DNA from: Sandaracinus sp.
GTDB taxonomy: Bacteria > Myxococcota_A > Polyangia > Polyangiales > Houyiibacteriaceae
Direction of reading: 5' to 3'
Assembly (NCBI GenBank): GCA_002699025.1
Contig: PABA01000092.1
Location: 1 to 54,571 of the forward strand
Length of the DNA: 54,571 bases
Position numbers and translations under genes: made by a program. Of this stretch, positions 1 to 9,500 are shown one piece after another (position 1 is the stretch's first letter; each line of letters opens with the position of its first letter). A model generated the notes under the pieces. That model worked only from the letters and a program-made list of their open reading frames with translations. It made no database searches and was not told the origin of the DNA.

Positions 1-310
1 CCCGCCACACAGGATGTTCAGCGCGATGTTGAAGACGTGATCGAAGTCCGTGTACGGCCGCGGCCACTTCAGCACCATCAACTCGTCGTTCAGCTTCTTC
101 GCGAGCCCGACGTCCCGCGCGAGCTTCAACATCAAGCCCGCGCCCCCGTACGGCATCGCCCGAGTCCGCTCCGAGTACTCGTACTCCGGGTTGCCGGAGA
201 ACTCCGGCTGGTAGCCTCTCCGCGGCGCTTGGCCGCCCTTGGCGTCCTTCAGCCGTCGTCTGATCTTCCGCTCGTCACGAGCGAGCGTACGTCGTATGGT
301 TCGGCTCACC
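1..310 (-). CDS. IS1380-family transposase, N-terminal part (cut by window edge)
   Basis: The minus strand encodes about 103 residues from a GTG at 310 to the window edge. The protein starts MSRTIRRTLARDERKIRRRL and ends in a stretch reading FDHVFNIALNILCGG. That stretch resembles the conserved S/T-DHVLN-x3-N-x2-CGG segment near the N-terminus of IS1380-family DDE transposases; this is motif recognition, not a search. The GTG is preceded by GGGGAG with 9 nt spacing, which supports this start. The catalytic DDE part lies outside the window, so I cannot tell whether the element is intact. It points to an insertion sequence whose upstream end lies somewhere in 311-421. Confidence 0.72.
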
Positions 311-323
311 TGATAAAACTCCC

Positions 324-363
324 CGGCGCTGTTGGTTGGCTTCGCAACCCCAGCAACACCGGG
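324..363. other. Hairpin between the transposase and the next operon
   Basis: An inner perfect stem GGTTG/CAACC (335-339 with 346-350) encloses the loop GCTTCG. It is extended outward by TGTTG/CAACA and CCGG/CCGG with bulges. A short T run (366-369) follows on the plus strand. It could be a transcriptional terminator that insulates the downstream operon, or part of the insertion-sequence end. I could not identify the terminal inverted repeat. Confidence 0.3.
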
Positions 364-421
364 CTTTTCAGGTGAATTCCATCAAGCGCGGTTTTTCAGC
401 ACTTGGTTGAGGGCTAGTACG

Positions 422-793
422 ATGAGGATTCTAAAACCAATTGCAGCCTTCGAGTTGATCGCAGGGGCCGTTGGCGGGGTGTTGGCGGTTCTTGTCGACA
501 GGGAGCTGGACGGTAAACGGACTCGAAAGGTTTGGCTCAAGTCATTGACCGTCGCCGCCCTCATAGGTGTCATCGCGCTTGCTCTCTTGCCCGACATCAC
601 CGGACTTGCGATCGTCGGTAGGGACGAGGAGCAGAAGCTGGTGCTCACGATCGGCGACCTCTTCGCGGCGGCGTTCGCGGCCTTCATCGGCCCGGACTGG
701 TTCCAGAAGAGAGCGCAGGTCGCTGAGCAGCGAGGAGAAGTCCACGCCCTTCGACGTCAAGCGGAACTCGATAGTGGGGAGGCGGGACCGTGA
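422..793 (+). CDS. Small predicted inner-membrane protein
   Basis: A protein of 123 residues, starting at the ATG at 422 (GAGGG lies about 8 nt upstream); the frame stays open upstream to 332, but that part reads like non-coding DNA. I see two clear hydrophobic segments, residues 9-24 (FELIAGAVGGVLAVLV) and about 41-58 (TVAALIGVIALALLPDI), and a weaker third around residues 75-88. The C-terminal 30 residues are charged and helical. No family recognised. Its stop overlaps the GTG start of the next gene (GTGA, 790-793), so the two are probably translationally coupled. It is the first gene of a four-gene operon that ends with two giant proteins. Confidence 0.6.
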   Translation: MRILKPIAAFELIAGAVGGVLAVLVDRELDGKRTRKVWLKSLTVAALIGVIALALLPDITGLAIVGRDEEQKLVLTIGDLFAAAFAAFIGPDWFQKRAQVAEQRGEVHALRRQAELDSGEAGP

Positions 794-1977
794 TTCGCCC
801 GCGATCGATGGGCGCCGCTGCGACCGCTGCCGCACAAGGGCTGGTGGCCCTCGCGGTCGTGTCACTCGGCTGCGGGGGCCGCGTCGTTCTTCATGACCTT
901 ACCAAGCTGGAAAGAGGAGAGTGGCCCGACCGCGCGATCAGCTGGTGCTCGCATCGGAACCAAGATCTCAAGGTAGGACCGGATGACTGGGTCGAGCTCC
1001 GATACGCGCCGAATGGCGTCGCTGAGCGCTTTCGGCTGGTGTCGGGGTCCCAGTGGGACATCCTCACGCGCGATGTAGAACGCGCTCGCCTGCCCGTTTC
1101 GCTGTTGCGCGCCGTCCGCACGCTTGAGGTACGGCCGGCCACAGCGGCACCATTCATTATCGACCCATGCGCGGGCGGCGCATGCGTGGACAGCTGCGCT
1201 TCTGATTTGGTCGAGACGATCGAGCAGGCGAACAGCGACCTGGAAGTGATGGTGCATCGGCGTCCGAGCACCCCCCTCGGACCGGGCGACCAGGTCCGAG
1301 TCGTGCGGTCCTTCGATCTGTCGGCGTTGGCCGACCCGGCGGCGACCCCTCGTTGGATCAGCGAACAGTTCACTGCGACGGTCGACGACGACGGCTTCTT
1401 GTCCATTCCACCCCTCGACCCAGACCGGGCGCTCGCGGAGCCCCAGTTTCTGCCCGACCTGTATGGTGGCGCCGTTCGATCTCAAGCGTCGGTCCGTGTG
1501 TACGATCGACACACGCGTGTGAGCCTGGCCTTGCTCGAGCGATGCCTGGACATCCACGCGAACCCGGACGCGGCCATACCATCCGACTGCTCCCCCCTGC
1601 AGCTCGATCCAGGCCTCAGGGGCAACAGCGATCACAGGGTGTCGAATTTGGTCCACCAGATCGAGCTCATCGCTCCCACATGGTGGCTCTCGGTGTCCGG
1701 CTCCGGTCGCCACCCGGTCGAGTACCGTGAGGGTGAGAGCGTTGCGATGGGCGTCCACCGTGCGTACCGGCGGGTGACTGGAACCGCCATCGCGTGGCTC
1801 GCTGAGCGTCCCTACATCACGGTGATTCCGCGGGACCCGCGGGCGGGTGAGCTCCGGCCGCTGCCATTCTTCGCGCGGCACCACACGACGCGTTGGTCAC
1901 CCTTTCATGACATTCGGATCCTTCCGGGGGACACCATCCTGGTGACCCGAGGGGCTCCAGCCTACCTCCATCGCTGA
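790..1977 (+). CDS. Putative lipoprotein or exported protein, function unknown
   Basis: A protein of 395 residues starting with GTG at 790, overlapping the preceding stop. The N-terminus has a hydrophobic stretch (residues 8-27) ending in VSLGCGG, with Cys28 as a possible lipid-attachment residue; the lipobox is imperfect (Ser-Leu-Gly-Cys). The body has two segments of the type PGDxVxV (GPGDQVRVV and LPGDTILVT near the C-terminus) and a VDDDGFLSIPPL segment. These vaguely recall the polysaccharide-export (Wza) fold, but too weakly for an assignment. Several cysteines (CAGGACVDSC) would suit an oxidising compartment. The next gene starts 11 nt after its stop, so all are one transcript. An envelope role is an inference. 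Confidence 0.7.
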   Translation: MIRPRSMGAAATAAAQGLVALAVVSLGCGGRVVLHDLTKLERGEWPDRAISWCSHRNQDLKVGPDDWVELRYAPNGVAERFRLVSGSQWDILTRDVERARLPVSLLRAVRTLEVRPATAAPFIIDPCAGGACVDSCASDLVETIEQANSDLEVMVHRRPSTPLGPGDQVRVVRSFDLSALADPAATPRWISEQFTATVDDDGFLSIPPLDPDRALAEPQFLPDLYGGAVRSQASVRVYDRHTRVSLALLERCLDIHANPDAAIPSDCSPLQLDPGLRGNSDHRVSNLVHQIELIAPTWWLSVSGSGRHPVEYREGESVAMGVHRAYRRVTGTAIAWLAERPYITVIPRDPRAGELRPLPFFARHHTTRWSPFHDIRILPGDTILVTRGAPAYLHR

Positions 1978-1988
1978 AGGGAAGCGTG

Positions 1989-4900
1989 ATGCCGGTCTAC
2001 GAACAGATCATTCACCTACGCGGACTGCACCCCGCGGCCCAGTTGGTGGCGCTGGATGGAGCAGAAGCCCGACCCTCCGGTGATGGGGTCTCGCTTCACG
2101 GCCGTCATTGTGTGGAGATCTTGGGGACCCGCACCGAACCCGTGACGTTCGGGGATGCTGGCGGGGTCGTGGCCCGCGCCATCCGGGACGCGCAAGGCCG
2201 ACTCTGGCTGAGCTCCCTTCAGCGAGTTGCGCTCTCGTTCGAACCAGCGCTGTCGCTTGGGGCCCCGTCCGTCGGGCCTGCCCTCCGATCGCCGCGGCTT
2301 TGGATGCGGCAGGTGGACGCTGAGGCGGATGCTTTGGTGTCCTTGGAGGATCTCGCACTCAGCTTGGCGGGCCCCCCCGCCGAGGACCCGGGGACACTTC
2401 GATTGCCTTCCGCCCGCGGGCCCTACACTCGTCGACTCCGGAAGTGGTTCGACCCCGGTAGCGGTGACGCAGGCTACCTCCTGCGCTACCGGGATGGCGA
2501 GCTCGTGGTCCTCACCGGAGGTGTCAGCCAGAGCGCATTCGTCAACATTGCTTCGCACGCCGTGCTGCACGTCGATCGTCGCGCGGGCATGGAGTTCCGC
2601 GTTGTCGCGCACGATGCGCCGGCGACCGTCGGCCTGGACGGGTCCGGGTCGCCCAACGCGCTCTTCATGCAGCTGTCGAATCACTCACGCCTGGTCGTCG
2701 AGACAGCTCGCGGACCATCGCGGAAGTTTGCAGTCGACCAGATCGTTGTCGCGGATCAGCGTATCAGGGTAGCTCGGTTCAGCGACGAAGTGCTTACTCT
2801 GGCGAGGGAGCACGGCCCCCAGTCCCGTTCGGGGCTCCGCCCCACATTTCTACGCGCGCCCGGCGAACGACTGACGTTTGAGATCGAGATTCCCGAGCAA
2901 GCCGCGTCCGCCCCCGTCGACTCCGCACCGGCGCGCTTCGTGTATCGCGATCCTTCGGTGAGTGGCCTGCGTTCGCAGCTCGCTAGTCATCAAGATCGGT
3001 TCTTCGGCCTTCATGTGCGTGGACTGCGGACCACATCGCGCAGGTACGAGCTCCTCGACGCGAGCGTTGCGTCAATCGAGCTGGTCTACTCGACCGACGT
3101 GCCTGGTGGGGCGAGCTTCGAGTTCCGAGCTGGGGGCGACATCGGGGTTGGCGCAGGAAGGCAGGAGCCATCAGTCCTAGTCCCCAAGCCGGCCCTGCGG
3201 GACGCCAAGCGTCGGCGGAAGCTCGAGGTCCCCCTCGGAACGCTCCGGCTCATGGTGGATGAGCCAGCAAGGGCTCTCGTGACTGGGTTGTCGTTCTCGA
3301 CCGAGGACTCCGCGCTGCGCCTTCACCGACCCATGCTGCAGGGGCGGCCCCTTGGCTTGTCGGCTGGCGCAACAACCACCCTCGGGCAGGTGTACGAACC
3401 CTGGGTGATGCGATGGGACGAAACTCGCGGTCCCCTCTCGCTACAGTCGACGGGTGAAGGCCTAGCGCCCCCGGCCGACAACTGGACCGAAGCATTTCGA
3501 TCGGTTCCGCGCGCCTACGCAATCCTCGAACGGCCCGGGGCTCGGGTCAGCATCGACCAGCACGGTCCCAGGATGGTCGCACCGGCCAGCGATGCGGAAC
3601 GCACTATGGTGACCACCCTGCGCGTGGACGAGCCCACGCCTCGGGAATGCCTAGCCTATTCCGCCTTCTTCGCGACACTGTCCTACGTCGCAATCGAATG
3701 CATGCCGGACCCGAAGACCAAGTGCCTGCACGACGACGAGATTCAACTAAAGGAGCGCGACCTCGCGGGAGCCGCTGCGGCCGCCTACGTGAAGCGCAAC
3801 GGGCTCGACGACCTACAGCTCGTCTACCACGGCGACCATCCCGCCCCTCTCCATGCGTTCATCGAAGGCGCGGTACCCAACGCTGATCGAATCACCTGGC
3901 CTTTCGCCATGGGCCTGGCCGTCCTCCTGAAGGAGCAAGGGGGTGCTTACTGCGACGACATCATGGCCAGCCGGGGCCGCCCCGCGCCCATCCTCGCGTT
4001 CGACCAGAGCAACCTCGAAAAGCTGGCGCTAGCGGACCTCGACTGGACCCAGTGCGAGTTCGACGAGCGAGCTGAGAGGCGCGACGCTCTAGTGTGGCCT
4101 AGGGGCTCCGGGCAACCTGGGGCTCGTCTCGACCCGAGCGTCGTGTTCTGGCGCGGAGTGTTCATGCGGCGAATGCCCATGGTGCTCCAGCTGAACGCTT
4201 CGGCTCGCGCAAAGCTGGAGAAGTTTCCGTTCCTGAAGAAGCTCGTCGCCGTCATCGAGGAGAGGCTGGAGCTCGAGTACGGCTGGAAAGACGAGACGGG
4301 CTCATCATGGGTCGCGTCGGTGACAGCGGAGCAGCCGATCGACTTCACGCCCTCGGCCTGGAGGAACGACCTCTCCTTTGCGGTTACCCGGTTCGTGACC
4401 AAGGGCTCCGGCGGCAAGGTGGTGGCGTCGGAGGGAGAGGTGGAGATCCAGTTTCTCCGCTTCACCGCTTCGGACGGTTCGCCGCTGGCGCTGCGGTCGT
4501 CGTTCGAGTTCGACGTGGTCACGGGCGAGTTCGCACGCGTCAACGCTGCCTTGGACCTGCCTTTTGCGACGACCAGCATACCTGGTTTCGAGTCTGTTCG
4601 CGTCCGGCGGGTGGAGACCGACTTCCAATCGCTCTCGCTTCACGTCTCGTTGACCGCTTCTCCCGAGGTGATGGCTGCCCTCCCCTTTCTGGGCGAGCGA
4701 AACGAGATCGACGCATCGTTCGCCTTCGACTTGGGGGATTCCCCCGGGTTCGAACTCCGCCTCTCTCTGCCCTCCGAGATCGAGACGAAGCTATTCGGGA
4801 AATGGCCGCTGGTTGTTCAAGGGATCGCAGCCAGGTTTGGCGCCGCGAACGACCTTCGCTTCCGCGGGCAGATCGACCTCGGCCTAGGAGACTTCACAAG

Positions 4901-6557
4901 GCTGGGGGCGGCGGTGGTGCTCCGTGGGAGCGGAGGGGATTGGACGCTCGACGTCGAACTGAGCGAGCTCGCTGGCCGAATCCAGTTGGGTGCCTTCGAA
5001 CTCGCCGGAGCCCTGTCGTGGACGAAGGCCCTGCCGGCCTCAGGCACTCCCCAGCGCGACCCAGTTCCCAAGGACCAGCTGGCCGGTGCACGCGACCGAG
5101 ATCTTTGGGGGTACCTCAGCCTGGGCGGCGATGTGCCCCTCGGCGGAAAGCTCGCGTTCCGCGTCGGCTCCAAAGGCGAGCTGACGTATTGGGTCGGGTA
5201 TCTCCAGCTCGATACACCTCCGTTGCCCCTCGGGCCGGCCGAACTACGAGAGCCCGGTCTACTCCTTGCCAAGAACGCCTCCGACAAGGACGGGAAGCTG
5301 CGCGAAGCACTGGCGAACGTGGAGACCTCGGCCCTGAAGAGGGTCCGCCCGAAAGGCGACCTCGCGGCATGGCTGGCCGAGTGGGCGCCCTCCTCCGATC
5401 TGGGCTTGCTAGTCGCGGGGAGTGGCTACTTCCACTTCAACGACGTGGTCGCCAGCTCACCAAAGCGAGCCGAGGGCGAGGGTGACGACTTCCTGACGGG
5501 GCTCCTCTTCACCGACTCCGGGCTGGTTCGACTCGACGCTTACGCGCGGTTCATGGAGTCGACGGTGCTGAAGTGGGCGCTCGCCATCGACACCCGTCGC
5601 GGACGACTGAACGTGGGGGTACGAATCCCGGCCATCAAAATCCCGCCGGTCGCACCGCACAAGTATGTGATCGATCCAGGTTACTTTTCGCTCGGTCTTG
5701 GCTACCGGAAGCCCTACTACTTTCGCGTGGGCATCGGGTGGCCCGAGCTGTTGCCAGACTCGCCCATCGAGCGCGACTGGAGCAAGTCGGTCACCGTCAA
5801 GCTGGACGACCTCTGGCCGATCAACACCTTCATCGGCGGCTACCGCGCTGAAGTCGACAGCGAAAAGAAGATGCTCCGGTTCGGCTACGCTGTGAAAGCC
5901 GGTTGGACGAAGACGTTCGAAGCGCGCGCACCGGGGGATGTCGCGCGTGCCTCCGCGGAACTCGGCCTCACCGTGGGAGGTGTGGTCGACTTCACGCTTG
6001 GGTGGGGGTCAGCCTTCGAGCTGGCCCCCAGCCCATTGCTCACGAGCACTATGAGCGCATCCGCCACGGCTGAGCACCACCTCGTCCGAGAGTCCTCCCA
6101 CCTTGCCCCCGAGTCCGTACCCTCCGAAGCGCAGGGCGTGGCGGCGCCGCTGCGGGCGGGGGAGCTGGAGGATGCCGAGGCGCTGGCGGTCATTATGAGG
6201 GCGAAGAAGCTGGCCGACGCATCCGTGATTCAACTCAACGCAATAGACCCAGGTCTCGACGTCGCGCTCTACGCCGACGCATGGGGGAAGGGGTCTGCTG
6301 AGTTCCTGGGCGTCACGTTGACGTCGATCGAGGTTCGCTTCTACGCGCGCTTCCGGGTCTGCGGGACGTTCCGACGGGGCATCTCGATGGCACTGGCTCG
6401 CGGAGGGTTCGTGATCGAGGTGAAGATCGGCTGCGTCAGGTTTCGAGCCCACGCGGAGATCGACATCTGGCTCAAGCGCGGGCGGTGCCAGCGGTTCACC
6501 CTTCCAACGGAGCTCCTCTTGTCGCGCTCCAGCGCCACCGCAGGAAGCGAGCGATGA
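1989..6557 (+). CDS. Giant protein (about 1520 aa), beta-rich, function unknown
   Basis: The ATG at 1989 is chosen over the GTG at 1986 because AGGGA then lies 6 nt upstream. No signal peptide or membrane segment is obvious. The first 500 residues look like mixed beta domains. A middle part (about residues 545-760) is more helical and cysteine-containing. Residues about 850-1400 are a long run of alternating short strands with many Leu-Gly, Gly-Asp and Phe-Asp-Leu pairs (for example LGLGDFTRLGAAVVLRG), as in large repetitive beta proteins such as those with DUF6603; I cannot confirm that family. It overlaps the following giant gene by ATGA, so the two products are probably made in step and may work together. 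No catalytic motif recognised. Confidence 0.85.
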   Translation: MPVYEQIIHLRGLHPAAQLVALDGAEARPSGDGVSLHGRHCVEILGTRTEPVTFGDAGGVVARAIRDAQGRLWLSSLQRVALSFEPALSLGAPSVGPALRSPRLWMRQVDAEADALVSLEDLALSLAGPPAEDPGTLRLPSARGPYTRRLRKWFDPGSGDAGYLLRYRDGELVVLTGGVSQSAFVNIASHAVLHVDRRAGMEFRVVAHDAPATVGLDGSGSPNALFMQLSNHSRLVVETARGPSRKFAVDQIVVADQRIRVARFSDEVLTLAREHGPQSRSGLRPTFLRAPGERLTFEIEIPEQAASAPVDSAPARFVYRDPSVSGLRSQLASHQDRFFGLHVRGLRTTSRRYELLDASVASIELVYSTDVPGGASFEFRAGGDIGVGAGRQEPSVLVPKPALRDAKRRRKLEVPLGTLRLMVDEPARALVTGLSFSTEDSALRLHRPMLQGRPLGLSAGATTTLGQVYEPWVMRWDETRGPLSLQSTGEGLAPPADNWTEAFRSVPRAYAILERPGARVSIDQHGPRMVAPASDAERTMVTTLRVDEPTPRECLAYSAFFATLSYVAIECMPDPKTKCLHDDEIQLKERDLAGAAAAAYVKRNGLDDLQLVYHGDHPAPLHAFIEGAVPNADRITWPFAMGLAVLLKEQGGAYCDDIMASRGRPAPILAFDQSNLEKLALADLDWTQCEFDERAERRDALVWPRGSGQPGARLDPSVVFWRGVFMRRMPMVLQLNASARAKLEKFPFLKKLVAVIEERLELEYGWKDETGSSWVASVTAEQPIDFTPSAWRNDLSFAVTRFVTKGSGGKVVASEGEVEIQFLRFTASDGSPLALRSSFEFDVVTGEFARVNAALDLPFATTSIPGFESVRVRRVETDFQSLSLHVSLTASPEVMAALPFLGERNEIDASFAFDLGDSPGFELRLSLPSEIETKLFGKWPLVVQGIAARFGAANDLRFRGQIDLGLGDFTRLGAAVVLRGSGGDWTLDVELSELAGRIQLGAFELAGALSWTKALPASGTPQRDPVPKDQLAGARDRDLWGYLSLGGDVPLGGKLAFRVGSKGELTYWVGYLQLDTPPLPLGPAELREPGLLLAKNASDKDGKLREALANVETSALKRVRPKGDLAAWLAEWAPSSDLGLLVAGSGYFHFNDVVASSPKRAEGEGDDFLTGLLFTDSGLVRLDAYARFMESTVLKWALAIDTRRGRLNVGVRIPAIKIPPVAPHKYVIDPGYFSLGLGYRKPYYFRVGIGWPELLPDSPIERDWSKSVTVKLDDLWPINTFIGGYRAEVDSEKKMLRFGYAVKAGWTKTFEARAPGDVARASAELGLTVGGVVDFTLGWGSAFELAPSPLLTSTMSASATAEHHLVRESSHLAPESVPSEAQGVAAPLRAGELEDAEALAVIMRAKKLADASVIQLNAIDPGLDVALYADAWGKGSAEFLGVTLTSIEVRFYARFRVCGTFRRGISMALARGGFVIEVKIGCVRFRAHAEIDIWLKRGRCQRFTLPTELLLSRSSATAGSER

Positions 6558-9500
6558 ACGGAGACGACGACAAGAAGTTGCACCCGACGATGGTTCTTCG
6601 ACGTCGCTCAGACGATGACCGATTCGAGTTGGTCTTTCGTTGGTGGATGGGGACGACGGAGCGGCTGCCGCGGGACGGAGACCGGTTCCGCATCACCGTC
6701 CGCGAGCAGAAGCGCGGCCGCCGCCTCTCTGCGGCCGGAGAGTTCGTCGAGGATCCCCACGCTCACATTCTCGTCGCCCCGATGCGGATGACGATGGCCG
6801 ACCCCCCTCGACGCGCCCAGCGAATTCCGCTCCCGGGAGCCACGGACCAGTGGTTGGTCGCGGAGCGGCCAAAGGGTCCGGTGGATTGCGCCGCAGCCGA
6901 TGACGGAACGCTCGCAAGAGGCGACCGCACTGAGGCGTTGGGGATCTGTCATCTCCTGGCGGAGTCGGATCACAGTCGTGTCCGCTGGCGGGTCGCGACC
7001 ATGCTCGAGCACGGCCTTCGCCAGGCAGTAGCCCACAACCAAGCCGAGGGATTGGCAGCCCGCTTCCTCTCTCCGGAGGTGATTCGAGCGTCCGCGCGAC
7101 GCATCGCGTCACGGATCGTTGCAGATGAGACTCGACCGCTGGACCTACCGCAGGTCGCGACCCGCGCCTACCGGGCGCTGGCGGACCGCACCTCCCGGGT
7201 AGCAGAGAATGCCGACCCCCTCGGCTTCTTCGCGCCCTTCGACGGAGCGCCTCTCGTCGCCGAGTGGGAGCTCGCCGCTGCGTTGATGCGCACACTCACA
7301 GATGAGTCCCTGATCCAGGAGCTGGACCGGACCGTCACCGGCGCGAGCCAAGCGCGCCAGCATATCCAACTGACCGCACTGACCGGAGGCGAGCTGATCG
7401 ACTACTGGGGCGACCCGACTGACGTCCGGGTGCACGAGGCAGCGACGGTAATGGGCCTCGGGTTCCGCGTCGGCTCCTTTTCAGATGCGTTGGTGAAGGG
7501 CTGGGAGTCGGACCAACTCCACATGACGGTCGAGCACCTTCCCGCCGAGCGCTTCGAGCCTCAATCGGGGCCGGGGAACCTGCACGACCCAACTGTCGAT
7601 CCCCCCGACCTCGAGCCTGGAGAGGCCGTTCTCTTTCAAGCGGAGGCTCGACTGGCACGCGAAGTCGGCACGAGTCGTCCAATCCTGCCTCCCCGCCTCG
7701 CCCGGGTGAGCTTTGACCTGCTGCAGACGAACGCGGGATGCTCGCCATCGGAGCTGAAGGAGCACGGAGAGTATCTGGCATATGGAACCGGAGACGGACG
7801 CATCGAGCTCGTCATCGCTCCGGACCGGCACCCGGCGTATGATTGGATCCCATCGCTCGACTCAGACGGCGTTCGAACGTCATTCGGGTTCAACATCTAC
7901 GGAGTCTGGGAGGGGGCGAGCGAAGCCACCGATCGCTTCTTCCTCAAGCCCGATCTCGAGCCATCACTCGACGAGCTAAGGCCCTTCTTGCTCACTCGCC
8001 GGTACTCGTACCGGCGGGACCTCGAGGGCGGGCTGGCCGAAGGAGACATGACCCGCGCGCGAGTGCTGAGTCACCCTCCTTCGAGACCGGTGCTCGCGCG
8101 CCCCGACGCCAGCTATGACGCCGCCGCCGAGGCCCGTGAGGAGGCCCCCGGACTCCCCGACGACCACCACATTGACCCGGAGACGGGGGAGCGGCTGACC
8201 ACTTGGTCCTTCGACCTGAGGACCGGAATGCGCTTCGGGGGCGAGCCGCCGCCGGGGTACTGGGATCCGGGCGCTGTGGCTGAGCTCCGTTGGACCCCCG
8301 AGCTGGACCGAGTCGGCCAAGCATGCGCCGACCGACCCCAGCGTTATCGGTTCTGGGTCACCGCCGTCGACTTCTTCAACCAGGAGAGCGCTCCCGCGCC
8401 CGTGCACACGCACGACGAAGATGCAGGGGAACGCGAAGGGGTGGTGTTCGAACCGAGGTATCGAGCACCGCTGGGACCCCCGCCCCGTGACGCGATCGAC
8501 ACGAGATCATCCTCGTTCTCACTCGCAAATGACGAAGGGGGCCTCCTCCTTAGCTTCGAGGCACCGTTCCAGTCAAAGGTGGGTGGTCGGATCGGGACCT
8601 CGGAGTCGTCGTCGGTTACGGATCGAGTGCGCACCAATCACCTCGTGGCTACGGCGCGGCTGTTCCGGAGGCGCCTTACTCGGAAGGTCGAGGAGCCACC
8701 GCTCCATTCTCTCGATCTGGAGGAGCTGGAGCCGTGGGAGTCGGCGGTGGCCGAACTAAATGCCGAGTCGTACCGCCAGGTCGGCGACGACTATCGCGTA
8801 CCGCGGCCACCCAAAGGCCACACCTGGACCCTTCGTATCCCGGTCGAAGGGGTCGATCCTGGTTTCGAGTACGTCGCCGCGGTCGGCTTTCACATCGACG
8901 AGTCTGCGCGGGCATTCTGGACAGGCGCGGCGACGCTGAACGGCCCCTGCGGAGGCCGACGTGCGCAGGTCATCCTACGAACCGACGAGGGTGAGTATGC
9001 GCCGTCCACTCGCCGTGTGTCTGAGTTGCCATGGGCCTCGGAGATCGCGGTCACGGACGCGGTGCCGATCCCGGACCCCGCCAGGCCGCGCGCACCGAGG
9101 CTCCAAGCCTCGGATTGCTCCTTTTCGGCGGCGCGCCCAGTACTCGCTCCGCCGCGGATGGAGCGCGACCTCCTGCTGATGAAGCTGATGAGCCGCGGGT
9201 TCTCGCGGGCCGGGTTGCCACTTGAACCGACCCTCTGGCGGGACACCGGTGTCAAGCTATCCCTCGGACAGACCGCCATGTGTGAGTCGGCACTCGAACG
9301 TTCTGCCGCCGACCCCTCCGACCCCGCCTTGGGAGTTGCGCGAGCGATGTTGGCTCGTGATTTCGTCGAGGAGCGAGAGGGGACGGACTACCGGCAAAAT
9401 CAGACTGTCGGGTTTCGCGGTCTTCAGAAGCTGGTCTGGTCGTACAGTCCGATCGTGGATCGTCGCTTGGTGGACGAATCCGACGCAGTGCACTTTCGTG

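Noticed and set aside
790-1977. Polysaccharide export (Wza-like) protein
   Set aside because: Only two short PGD-type segments and a VDDDG segment fit; no capsule genes nearby, so function left open.
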